This document shows, piece after piece, positions 7,539 to 15,014 of a DNA stretch of 17,661 nucleotides. The DNA lies in the NCBI GenBank assembly GCA_002711465.1, contig PARL01000021.1, forward strand, positions 30,435-48,095. The letters run 5' to 3'. The position numbers and the translations under genes are program-made. The DNA comes from Fidelibacterota bacterium (GTDB lineage: Bacteria > Fidelibacterota > Marinisomatia > SCGC-AAA003-L08 > D37C17). Each line of letters opens with the position of its first letter. Position 1 is the stretch's first letter. Under the pieces are notes generated by a model. The model was given only the letters and a program-made list of their open reading frames with translations. It was not told the DNA's origin and did not search any database.

Positions 7539-8468
7539 ATGCCAAAAGATATATTAAATAATCTTAAACTTAAAGATAGTAGAACTATTTCGCGCTCTAT
7601 TTCTATGGTTGAAAACAAAGAGGATGGTTATTTAGATTTGTTATCAACCATATTTCCTCATACTGGTAATGCTTATAGAATTGGTATTACTGGCCCTCCA
7701 GGTTCTGGTAAAAGCACCATAACTGATCAGCTCGTAAAATTAATTTTAGAAAAAAAAATATCTGTTGCAGTAATTGCAATTGACCCAAGTAGTCCTTTCA
7801 ATGGTGGTGCTATTTTAGGAGATAGAGTAAGATTTGTAAACGATTTTAAAAATATCAATACGTTTTTTAGGAGTATGTCAACTAGAGGTTCGCAGGGAGG
7901 TTTAGCTAATTCGGCGAAATTAGTGGCAGATATTTTTGATGCATCTGGATTTGATATTATAATATTTGAGACAGTAGGTGTAGGGCAAGTAGAAATTGAT
8001 GTAATTGAAGCTGCTGATTCAGTTATAGTTACTTTAGTTCCCGAATCTGGAGATGACATTCAGATGATGAAAGGTGGTTTAATGGAAATTGCTGATTTAT
8101 TTGCTATAAATAAGTCTGATCGACAAGGTGCTGATCGTTTATACACATCACTTAATAAGGCTTTGGAATTAAATAATAATGAGTTTTGGAGAACGCCAAT
8201 TGTTAAAACAGTTGCTACAAGAGGTGATGGTATTCAATTACTTTATGATCAAATTGTAAATCATAAGGAGTATATTAGTAATTCAAATAAGCGTTTCGAA
8301 AAATTAGATAAAAGATATATAAAAACCATAAAATTTTATGTTAGTGATATTCTTACTGATAAATTTTGGACAGAAGAAATTGATTCTCGTCTTAATAAAG
8401 AGTTGAAACAAGATTACAACAAAAGAATATCACCATTTGAAATGGCTAATTTTCTTATCAAAAAATGA
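7539..8468 (+). CDS. meaB: MeaB/ArgK-family G3E GTPase, methylmalonyl-CoA mutase chaperone
   Basis: MeaB is a GTPase that gates adenosylcobalamin loading and protects methylmalonyl-CoA mutase. The 309-residue protein shows the P-loop GPPGSGKST (52-60), the AIDPSSP block after strand 2 (80-86), GDRVRF (94-99), the switch segment FETVGVGQVE (143-152) and the base-specificity motif NKSD (191-194). Length is slightly under the usual 320-340. The gene begins 12 nt after the regulator and has no clear Shine-Dalgarno sequence, and its TGA overlaps the tatC ATG (ATGA). The mutase genes are not in the window, but the epimerase of the same pathway lies later in the same operon, supporting a methylmalonyl-CoA role over the old lysine/arginine transport annotation of ArgK. 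Confidence 0.92.
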   Translation: MPKDILNNLKLKDSRTISRSISMVENKEDGYLDLLSTIFPHTGNAYRIGITGPPGSGKSTITDQLVKLILEKKISVAVIAIDPSSPFNGGAILGDRVRFVNDFKNINTFFRSMSTRGSQGGLANSAKLVADIFDASGFDIIIFETVGVGQVEIDVIEAADSVIVTLVPESGDDIQMMKGGLMEIADLFAINKSDRQGADRLYTSLNKALELNNNEFWRTPIVKTVATRGDGIQLLYDQIVNHKEYISNSNKRFEKLDKRYIKTIKFYVSDILTDKFWTEEIDSRLNKELKQDYNKRISPFEMANFLIKK

Positions 8469-9187
8469 CTAAAAATTCTGACATGACATTTATTGACCAT
8501 CTTGAAGCATTGAGATGGGCTCTCATAAGATCAATATGCTTAATAGGATTAGTAATGTTTGGATCTTTTGTATATTCAAATGTTATACAAGATTTTATTA
8601 TGCAACCATTATATGATTTAAATTTAAAAAATTTTACACTTCAGGATTTAAAAATTACTAGTCCATTTGTAGTTAAAGTCATAATAGCAGTATTCACTTC
8701 TATAATAATTTCATTTCCATATTTTATATTTGAATTACTTAATTTTATTTATCCAGCAATATCAAAAATCTCAAAGCTGTATTTATTTTTCATATTCATT
8801 TTATCAATTTTATTTTTTTACACTGGTTGTACATTCGGTTATTTTTTCTTATTTCCAAACACAATATCTTTTTTTGTTGGCTTAGTAGATAATTCAGTTG
8901 AATTTAACCCTGAGAGATTAAATTATGTTTTTTATTCATTTTGGTTGATCATTGTTAGTGGCTTCATATATCAACTACCTATTATATCATTAATATTAAC
9001 TAAATTAGGTATTATTAATTATGAATTTTTAAAGCAAATGAGATCAATTGCTTTAATTATTTTTTTAGTTTTTGGTGCAATTATAAGTCCTCCTGACCCA
9101 TTGAGTCAGTTATTTATTGCTGTACCATTATACTTTTTATATGAATTAGGAATAGTTATAAGTTATTTTTTTAGAGTAGAGAAATGA
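8465..9187 (+). CDS. tatC: Sec-independent protein translocase subunit TatC
   Basis: A 240-residue protein with six membrane segments, the standard size for TatC, the receptor of the twin-arginine export system in the inner membrane. Family landmarks are the N-terminal DHLEALRW, P48 in the first periplasmic loop, the FIYPAI segment at 94-99, the GYFFLFP helix (125-131) and the SPPDPLSQ motif with D211. Numbering aligns with E. coli TatC without large gaps. Three acidic residues of the E. coli protein are replaced: E15 by A15 (a Glu remains at 14), E103 by S103 and E170 by Q170. E15 and E103 contribute to twin-arginine signal recognition, so specificity may be altered. No tatA or tatB gene is nearby. 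It overlaps both neighbours by ATGA. Confidence 0.95.
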   Translation: MTKNSDMTFIDHLEALRWALIRSICLIGLVMFGSFVYSNVIQDFIMQPLYDLNLKNFTLQDLKITSPFVVKVIIAVFTSIIISFPYFIFELLNFIYPAISKISKLYLFFIFILSILFFYTGCTFGYFFLFPNTISFFVGLVDNSVEFNPERLNYVFYSFWLIIVSGFIYQLPIISLILTKLGIINYEFLKQMRSIALIIFLVFGAIISPPDPLSQLFIAVPLYFLYELGIVISYFFRVEK

Positions 9188-10161
9188 AAAAATTTTTAGA
9201 TGAAATATCAGTTCCGATCAAATCAAATCTTGTAGAATTTGATTATCATTTTGATAAATCGCTTGAATCTGAAGTACAGACAATAAACTCAATAGTAAAA
9301 TATTTAGTCAGAAAAAAAGGAAAAAGATTAAGACCTAGATTGTCGCTTTTAAGTGCAAAAATATGTGGAAATGTAAATGTGAAAACATATAAAGTTGCTT
9401 CATTATTAGAAATATTACATGTAGCAACTCTAGTACATGATGATGTTGTTGATGAGTCTGATTTAAGAAGAGGTTGGCCATCCGTTGGAAGGATATGGAA
9501 AAATAAGTTAAGTATATTAGTTGGAGATTATCTTTTTTCTAAAGCTCTAACAAATATGGCGGAGATTGATTCTATGGAATCAGTTAAAATTCTTGCAAAT
9601 TTAGCGTCTAGGCTAAGCCAAGGAGAAATTTTGCAAATTGAAAAAGCCTTAAGAAAAGATATGACTGAAGATGTTTATTTTAAAATGATTAGTGATAAAA
9701 CTGCATCACTATTTTCAGCCTCTTGTAAATTGGGAGCAATTACTGCCACTGAAGATAGTAAAAAAATAGAAGCCTTAACTAATTTTGGTGAATATTTAGG
9801 GCTAGGATTTCAAATAAAAGATGATTTATTTGATTTGATAGGAAATATTGATAAAACCGGAAAGCCGTCTGGTTATGATTTAAAAAGAAACTTGTTAACT
9901 CTACCGCTAATATATATTCTCAATAATAAAAGTTCAATTAAACAAAAAGCATTTAAATTACAATTAAAACTATTATTACGAAAAAATAAATTTAATGAAA
10001 TAAAAAATCTTATTATTAGTGAAGGTGGTATAGAATACGCACAAAATAAATTATTAAATATTTCTAAAAAAGCAAGAAAAGAGTTGGAAATATTTACAGA
10101 TTCAGATGTAAAAGATGCTATGATTGAAATTTTAGAATTTAATTTAATTAGGAATACCTAA
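9184..10161 (+). CDS. Long-chain trans-polyprenyl diphosphate synthase
   Basis: This 325-residue enzyme of the IspA/IspB family condenses isopentenyl diphosphate with allylic diphosphates; long products become quinone side chains. It has GKRLRP (46-51), the first Asp-rich motif HDDVVD (D86, D87, D90), KT at 172-173 and the second motif DDLFD (213-217). The residues four and five before D86 are Thr and Ala, small side chains that in this family allow long chains, so an octaprenyl-like product is inferred. After GKPSGYDL the sequence is KRNLLTLP, where relatives have a Lys two residues before the Thr; that lysine is Leu237 here. The gene overlaps tatC by ATGA and its stop abuts the pgsA start. 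With the UbiA-like gene at the left end, quinone synthesis is a reasonable guess. Confidence 0.9.
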   Translation: MKKFLDEISVPIKSNLVEFDYHFDKSLESEVQTINSIVKYLVRKKGKRLRPRLSLLSAKICGNVNVKTYKVASLLEILHVATLVHDDVVDESDLRRGWPSVGRIWKNKLSILVGDYLFSKALTNMAEIDSMESVKILANLASRLSQGEILQIEKALRKDMTEDVYFKMISDKTASLFSASCKLGAITATEDSKKIEALTNFGEYLGLGFQIKDDLFDLIGNIDKTGKPSGYDLKRNLLTLPLIYILNNKSSIKQKAFKLQLKLLLRKNKFNEIKNLIISEGGIEYAQNKLLNISKKARKELEIFTDSDVKDAMIEILEFNLIRNT

Positions 10162-10749
10162 ATGAAGAAATTAATCAATGTTGCAAATATTTTGACATTT
10201 TCTAGAATTGTACTATCCATTCCTTTATGGAAAATTCTTAATGATATTACTGCTGCTAGTGGATTCTCTGTTATTAATGTTTTTTTATTGTTATGCCTTA
10301 TAATTGCGCTTACAGATGTACTTGATGGTTTTGCAGCAAGATATTTTAAGTCTGTTACAGATTTAGGTAAATTTTTAGATCCCATAGCTGACAAAATCTG
10401 TGCATTAGTGATGATTTTATTTTTATCTATAAAATTTGGAGTTTATTATTATGCATTGTTTGTAGTTGTTTTAGTACGAGATATAATTATATCAATAGTT
10501 TCAATTTATTTTGCCTCTAAAAGAAATTTATATTTTCAAGCCAATATTTTTGGAAAGTGGTTTTTGTTTTTCATTGCAATGTGTATGATTTTATCAGTGA
10601 TAAGAATACCGGATATAATCAATTATAATTATCCAATTTTAGGACTAATAAATGCCGCATTATATTTATTAACATGGATATTTTTTGTATTAGCAACTAT
10701 AAACTACTTTTCAAAATACATTAAAGCATTTTGGAGCATTGATGTTTAA
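10162..10749 (+). CDS. pgsA: CDP-alcohol phosphatidyltransferase, probably phosphatidylglycerophosphate synthase
   Basis: PgsA transfers the phosphatidyl group of CDP-diacylglycerol to glycerol-3-phosphate, the first committed step to phosphatidylglycerol. The 195-residue product is typical in length and begins with NVANILTFSRIVL, like the amphipathic N-terminus of PgsA. The CDP-alcohol transferase signature is complete: D55-G56-x2-A59-R60-x8-G69-x3-D73-x3-D77. Several hydrophobic segments follow, giving about six membrane spans. It starts immediately after the polyprenyl synthase stop, with AGGA upstream, and overlaps the ftsY start by 8 nt. Other members of the superfamily (for example cardiolipin synthase of the same fold) cannot be excluded, but length and N-terminus favour PgsA. 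Confidence 0.87.
   Translation: MKKLINVANILTFSRIVLSIPLWKILNDITAASGFSVINVFLLLCLIIALTDVLDGFAARYFKSVTDLGKFLDPIADKICALVMILFLSIKFGVYYYALFVVVLVRDIIISIVSIYFASKRNLYFQANIFGKWFLFFIAMCMILSVIRIPDIINYNYPILGLINAALYLLTWIFFVLATINYFSKYIKAFWSIDV
10733..10736 (+). promoter_or_regulatory. ftsY: Ribosome binding site that decides the ftsY start
   Basis: GGAG lies 5 nt before the ATG at 10742, inside the end of pgsA. The in-frame TTG at 10739 is too close to it, so 10742 is preferred. Confidence 0.5.
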
Positions 10750-11629
10750 TTTCATAAAAAAAACTTTTGTTGGATTAAAAAAAACCAGAAATAATATTGT
10801 AAATACACTATCTAAATTTCATGGAAAAAAATATTTAGATGAAGAAGAACTTGAGGAACTTGAGGCTGATTTATTTCAGGCTGACCTTAGTTATGAAATT
10901 ATCGATAGTATTATAAGTAACTTTAAAAATAAAAGATTTGATGAAGACACTACCATAGAAAAAGAGTTTATTTCTGCTATCAAAAATACTATTACTATAG
11001 ATAGTAGAAATAATGAAGATGCTAGAATTTATATAATGGTTGGAGTTAATGGAACTGGAAAAACAACTACTTCAGCTAAACTTTCTAACTATTTTAAAAA
11101 TATGTCATTTAAAACTATGTTAGTTGGTGCAGATACATATAGAGCTGCAGCTGTAAACCAGTTAAAATTATGGTCAGAAAAACTAAATGTTAAGTTTATT
11201 TCAAATGAATTTACTAAAGATCCCTCCTCAATTGTTTATGATGCTTTAAATTCTGGAATAAAAGATAATTTTGACAAAATAATCATAGATACCGCAGGAA
11301 GGTTGCATAATTCTATAAATTTAATGCAAGAACTTGAGAAATTATACACCGTCGCAAATAAGTTTAATGAAAAAGTCAAGGTAATCTTAGTTGTTGATAG
11401 TAATGTAGGTCAAAATGGTATGAACCAAGCAATAGATTTTAATAAGTTTATTCCAATAGATTCATTAATTTTAACTAAAATGGATGGTACAGCAAAGGGA
11501 GGTGTTGCCATTTCGATGATTAATAAATTAAATCTTCCAATAGAATTTATAGGTGTTGGTGAAAATGTAGGTGATTTAGTTCCATTTGAACTTGATACAT
11601 ATTTAAAAGGCTTAATATTCAATGAATAA
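10742..11629 (+). CDS. ftsY: Signal recognition particle receptor FtsY
   Basis: FtsY docks ribosome-SRP complexes at the membrane through a GTP-dependent heterodimer with Ffh. The 295-residue protein has the N domain (about 1-85, with acidic DEEELEELEADL) and the SRP-type G domain: P-loop GVNGTGKTTT (101-110), GADTYRAAAVNQL (129-141), DTAGRLH (183-189), the GQNGMNQA segment (223-230), TKMDGTAKGG (245-254) and GVGENVGDLVPF (271-282). It lacks the long acidic A domain of E. coli FtsY, as do many bacterial versions. The first residues MFNFIKKTF may form the membrane-binding amphipathic helix. The start overlaps pgsA and the end overlaps rimO, each by 8 nt. It terminates in four consecutive in-frame TAA codons. 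Confidence 0.95.
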   Translation: MFNFIKKTFVGLKKTRNNIVNTLSKFHGKKYLDEEELEELEADLFQADLSYEIIDSIISNFKNKRFDEDTTIEKEFISAIKNTITIDSRNNEDARIYIMVGVNGTGKTTTSAKLSNYFKNMSFKTMLVGADTYRAAAVNQLKLWSEKLNVKFISNEFTKDPSSIVYDALNSGIKDNFDKIIIDTAGRLHNSINLMQELEKLYTVANKFNEKVKVILVVDSNVGQNGMNQAIDFNKFIPIDSLILTKMDGTAKGGVAISMINKLNLPIEFIGVGENVGDLVPFELDTYLKGLIFNE

Positions 11630-12917
11630 TAATAATAAAGTTTCTGTTTTAACATTAGGTTGCGCTAAAAATCTAGTTGATTCCGAATATTTGATTACAG
11701 GTCTAAAGCATATAGGATATCAGATGGTTGATGATGTTAGTAAATCAAGTGTGGTAATTATTAATACTTGTGGTTTTTTAGATGTTGCAAGGGAAGAGAG
11801 TATAGAAAAAATTTTAGAAATTGAACAAAAAAAACAGGATGGTTTAATTGATAAAATAATAGTAATGGGTTGCCTTGCAGAGCGATATGGAGATGAATTA
11901 CAAAAAGAGATTTCTGGAGTAGATAAATTTTTTGGATCAGAAGAACACGAAGCTGTAATCAGATTCATATCTGGTAAATCATTTAACTTAGATGATCCAG
12001 ATATTATCAGAGCTTCACTGACACCGAAGCACTATTCTTATTTAAAGATTGCTGAAGGCTGTGATAATGCTTGTTCTTTCTGTTCTATACCACTAATGAG
12101 GGGACTACAAAAAAGTCAACCTCTAAGATGGAATATTCAAGAAGCTCAAAGATTAGCTTCTAGAGGTGTTAAAGAGTTGCTTGTGATTGCGCAAGATTCA
12201 ACATCATATGGTTGGGATGCAAGTCCTAAAACATCTTTACATGAACTCTTTACAGAATTAGATAAAATAGATGGAATTGAGTGGCTTAGATTACACTACG
12301 CTCACCCTTCAAATCTTCACAGAAAAATGATTGATCAATTTAAGCATCTTCAAAAGTTGATTCCATATATTGATATGCCCATACAACATGGCGCTGATAA
12401 AATGCTAAAAATTATGCGCAGAGGCTTAAAAAGCGATGGTATTAAGAAAAAAATTGATTCTCTGAGAAATAGTAATAATGATATTGCTATAAGAACATCA
12501 ATTATCGTTGGTCATCCAGGCGAAACTGATAAAGAATTTAATGAACTATTAAAATTTATTTCTGAAGTTGAGTTTGATAGACTAGGTGTATTTCAATATT
12601 CTCACGAAGAAGATACATTGGCTGGTAATGTTATGAAAGATGAAGTACCGAAAAAAGTTAAAAAAGAAAGATTTGAGCAAACTATGGAACTTCAGCAAAA
12701 AATCAATTTAAGAAAAAATAAATCTTTGGTAGGTACAGAGCAAAAAATCTTGGTTGATATGTCAAAAGATAATTTTTCACTTGGCAGAACATATAGAGAT
12801 TCCCCAACAGTAGATAATTATGTTAAAATTAATACGAATCTTGAAACTGGAAAATTTTATAATGTTAAAATAGAAAAAGCATTAGAATATGATTTATTAG
12901 GGCAGGTAGTTAAATGA
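11622..12917 (+). CDS. rimO: Ribosomal protein S12 methylthiotransferase RimO
   Basis: RimO is a radical-SAM enzyme with two 4Fe-4S clusters that adds a methylthio group to an aspartate of ribosomal protein S12. The 431-residue protein has the N-terminal methylthiotransferase domain with C14 (TLGCAKNLVDSE), C50 (NTCGF) and C84 (MGCLAERY). The radical-SAM motif is C147-x3-C151-x2-C154 (EGCDNACSFC), followed by IAQDSTSYGWD, and a C-terminal TRAM domain covers about 372-431. NLVDSE after the first cysteine and the DVAREES segment distinguish RimO from the tRNA enzyme MiaB. The protein begins MNNNNK because of an AAT repeat across the ftsY stop. AAGG 11 nt upstream may serve as ribosome site. It overlaps the next gene by ATGA. 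Confidence 0.95.
   Translation: MNNNNKVSVLTLGCAKNLVDSEYLITGLKHIGYQMVDDVSKSSVVIINTCGFLDVAREESIEKILEIEQKKQDGLIDKIIVMGCLAERYGDELQKEISGVDKFFGSEEHEAVIRFISGKSFNLDDPDIIRASLTPKHYSYLKIAEGCDNACSFCSIPLMRGLQKSQPLRWNIQEAQRLASRGVKELLVIAQDSTSYGWDASPKTSLHELFTELDKIDGIEWLRLHYAHPSNLHRKMIDQFKHLQKLIPYIDMPIQHGADKMLKIMRRGLKSDGIKKKIDSLRNSNNDIAIRTSIIVGHPGETDKEFNELLKFISEVEFDRLGVFQYSHEEDTLAGNVMKDEVPKKVKKERFEQTMELQQKINLRKNKSLVGTEQKILVDMSKDNFSLGRTYRDSPTVDNYVKINTNLETGKFYNVKIEKALEYDLLGQVVK
11625..11636 (+). repeat. (AAT)4 trinucleotide repeat across the ftsY/rimO overlap
   Basis: Four AAT units encode Asn2-Asn5 of RimO. In the ftsY frame the same bases, with the following AA, read as four successive TAA stops at 11627-11638. 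Confidence 0.6.
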
Positions 12918-13324
12918 AATTTAGAATCCTTGGAATTGAGCATATTGGTATAGCACAAAATACAAATTCAGAACAACTATCAAATTTTTTTTCAGATATT
13001 TTAAATCTACCTAATGAGCGTGAGTTTGTAGAAAATCAAAAAGTTATTACTGAAATATTCGATACAGGCGCAGGAAAAATTGAATTATTATATCCAAGTG
13101 AAGAAAGTTCTGTAATAAGTAAATTTCTTTCTAAAAAAGGCCAATCTATGCATCATATTGCAATTTTAGTTGATAATATTGATGAGCTTATTAAACATCT
13201 CCTATCAAATGGGATAAAATTAATTAATGAAAAACCTCAAACTGGAGCAGATAATAAAAAAATAATATTTATTCATCCTCATTCAACACCGGGAATGTTA
13301 TTAGAATTTTGTCAAGAGATTTAA
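12914..13324 (+). CDS. mce: Methylmalonyl-CoA epimerase (VOC superfamily)
   Basis: The epimerase interconverts (S)- and (R)-methylmalonyl-CoA, linking propionyl-CoA carboxylase and methylmalonyl-CoA mutase. The 136-residue protein has the two-module glyoxalase/VOC fold with metal ligands in place: H10 (EHIGIA), the Glu of KIELLYP, the His pair of MHHIAILV and the Glu of MLLEFCQ. The block EESSVISKFLSKKGQSMHH matches the epimerase pattern of SP-I-x-KFL followed by a Gly and the metal-binding histidines. It overlaps rimO by ATGA. Together with meaB in the same operon it indicates a working methylmalonyl-CoA route, although mutase and carboxylase lie elsewhere. Another VOC enzyme is possible but unlikely given the match over the full length. 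Confidence 0.9.
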   Translation: MKFRILGIEHIGIAQNTNSEQLSNFFSDILNLPNEREFVENQKVITEIFDTGAGKIELLYPSEESSVISKFLSKKGQSMHHIAILVDNIDELIKHLLSNGIKLINEKPQTGADNKKIIFIHPHSTPGMLLEFCQEI

Positions 13325-13329
13325 TTCTA

Positions 13330-14943
13330 ATGTCTTCTGAATTAAAAGATAAACTATCTACTATCCCATCCGATCCTGGAGTATATTTTTTTAAAGATAA
13401 AAAAGATTCAATTATCTATATTGGCAAAGCAAAATGTTTAAAAAAAAGAGTTAGAAGTTATTTTAATAAAAAAAAACATGATATTAAAACATCTGTTTTG
13501 ATAAAACATATTGCAGATATTGATATTTTGATTGTAAAAAACGAAGCAGAAGCGTTAATAACGGAATCTAATTTAATTAAGGTTCATAAGCCAAGGTATA
13601 ATGTTTTTCTAAAAGATGATAAAACTTTCCCATATATTAAAATATCTAATGAAAAATTTCCAAAAGTAGAAATTATAAGATTTAAACATTTTAACAAGGA
13701 TGATCATTTATATTTTGGTCCTTATACTAGATCAAGAGACTTAAGAAAAATTGTCAAATTACTTCATAAAGTATTTCCATTAAAAACTTGCAACGACAAA
13801 TCAAAAGAATCATGTTTTTGTGGTTTTTGTTTGAGTGACTATAACATATCAGAAATTAAATATGAAGAGATAATAAATCATGTTATAAGTTTTTTAAAAG
13901 GCAAAACAGATGGTGTGCTAACTTACCTCAATAGCGAAATGAAAAGGTTAAGTGAAAAAATGGAATTTGAAAAAGCAGCAACATTAAGAGATCAAATATC
14001 ATTAATCAGAGATTTTTACAAAACTGAGAACCATATTAAAACTGATGAAAAAAATAGAGATTTCATTGGCATTTGTATAGAAGATAGTGTGGGTGTTGTA
14101 ACAATGATTAAATATAGAAATTCAAAACTTATATCTAAACAAAGTTATGAAGTGAATATAGGTGAAAATGATGATATGGCTTTGATAGGATTTATAAAGC
14201 AATATTATATTTCCACAATGGACATTCCTAAAGAAATTCTGATTCAAGAGAGTATAATTAATCAAGAAAAATTAAATAAATGGATGAATGCTTTAGGAAA
14301 AAAAACACCAAAAGTTATTGTTCCTAAAATTGGTGAAAAGAAAAGTAAAATTGATTTATGTGTGAAAAATTCAAAACTTCAAATCAGCAGAATTATGTTA
14401 ACTAAAAAGAAAAGAAAAGAATACGTTTCTAAAATGGTTTCTTCACTTCAGAAAGATTTATTAATGGAAGTACCTCCAAGGAGAATTGAAGGATTTGATA
14501 ATTCGAATATTCAGGGTAAATATCCAGTATCTAGCATGGTTTGCTTTATAGATGGTAAACCAAGAAAAAGCGAATATAGAAAGTTCAAAATTAAAAATGT
14601 AAAAGGAATTGATGATTTTGCTTCAATGAAAGAGGTCGTTTTGAGAAGGTATAAGCGTGTATTGAAAGAACAATTACCATTACCCGACTTGATTGTAATT
14701 GATGGTGGAAAAGGACAACTTTCTTCTTCAAAAGATGCGCTAGACAGCTTAGGGTTAGCATTTATTCCAATTATTGGTATAGCAAAAAAAATGGAAGAGG
14801 TATTCAAGCCAAATATATCAGAACCTCAAAATATAAGTAAAACATCTCCAGGATTAATGCTTTTGAAGCGTGTAAGAGATGAATCTCATCGTTTTGCAAT
14901 ACAATTTCATAGGCAAATAAGAGAAAAAGGTATGTTACAATAA
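13330..14943 (+). CDS. uvrC: Excinuclease ABC subunit C lacking the C-terminal (HhH)2 domain
   Basis: UvrC makes both incisions in UvrABC nucleotide excision repair. The 537-residue product (from ATG 13330; a TTG at 13309 would add 7 residues inside the epimerase gene) has a GIY-YIG nuclease domain (GVY 17-19, YIG 30-32, basic KKRVR, E79), four clustered cysteines (154, 162, 164, 167), a UVR motif binding UvrB (about 200-226) and the RNase H-like domain with D390 (FDNSNIQG), D458 (VIDGGKGQ) and H520 (DESHRF). The protein then stops 17 residues after H520. The tandem helix-hairpin-helix domain present at the end of E. coli, Bacillus and Thermotoga UvrC is missing, and no shifted frame downstream can supply it. 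All listed catalytic residues are kept, so incision activity is likely. It is the last gene of the plus-strand run. Confidence 0.93.
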   Translation: MSSELKDKLSTIPSDPGVYFFKDKKDSIIYIGKAKCLKKRVRSYFNKKKHDIKTSVLIKHIADIDILIVKNEAEALITESNLIKVHKPRYNVFLKDDKTFPYIKISNEKFPKVEIIRFKHFNKDDHLYFGPYTRSRDLRKIVKLLHKVFPLKTCNDKSKESCFCGFCLSDYNISEIKYEEIINHVISFLKGKTDGVLTYLNSEMKRLSEKMEFEKAATLRDQISLIRDFYKTENHIKTDEKNRDFIGICIEDSVGVVTMIKYRNSKLISKQSYEVNIGENDDMALIGFIKQYYISTMDIPKEILIQESIINQEKLNKWMNALGKKTPKVIVPKIGEKKSKIDLCVKNSKLQISRIMLTKKKRKEYVSKMVSSLQKDLLMEVPPRRIEGFDNSNIQGKYPVSSMVCFIDGKPRKSEYRKFKIKNVKGIDDFASMKEVVLRRYKRVLKEQLPLPDLIVIDGGKGQLSSSKDALDSLGLAFIPIIGIAKKMEEVFKPNISEPQNISKTSPGLMLLKRVRDESHRFAIQFHRQIREKGMLQ

Positions 14944-14979
14944 ATTATGTTAAATAAAATAAATATATAATGTAATACT

Positions 14980-15007
14980 TTAATTAATAATTGATTTATT
15001 AAATTAA
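14980..15007. terminator. Possible AT-only hairpin between convergent uvrC and Rieske genes
   Basis: TTAATTAATAA and TTATTAAATTAA form an 11-bp stem with one bulged base around a TTGAT loop in the 71-nt gap between two convergent genes. The position suits a bidirectional terminator, but the stem has no GC pairs and random AT-rich DNA can form similar structures. Confidence 0.25.
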
Positions 15008-15014
15008 TATTTAA

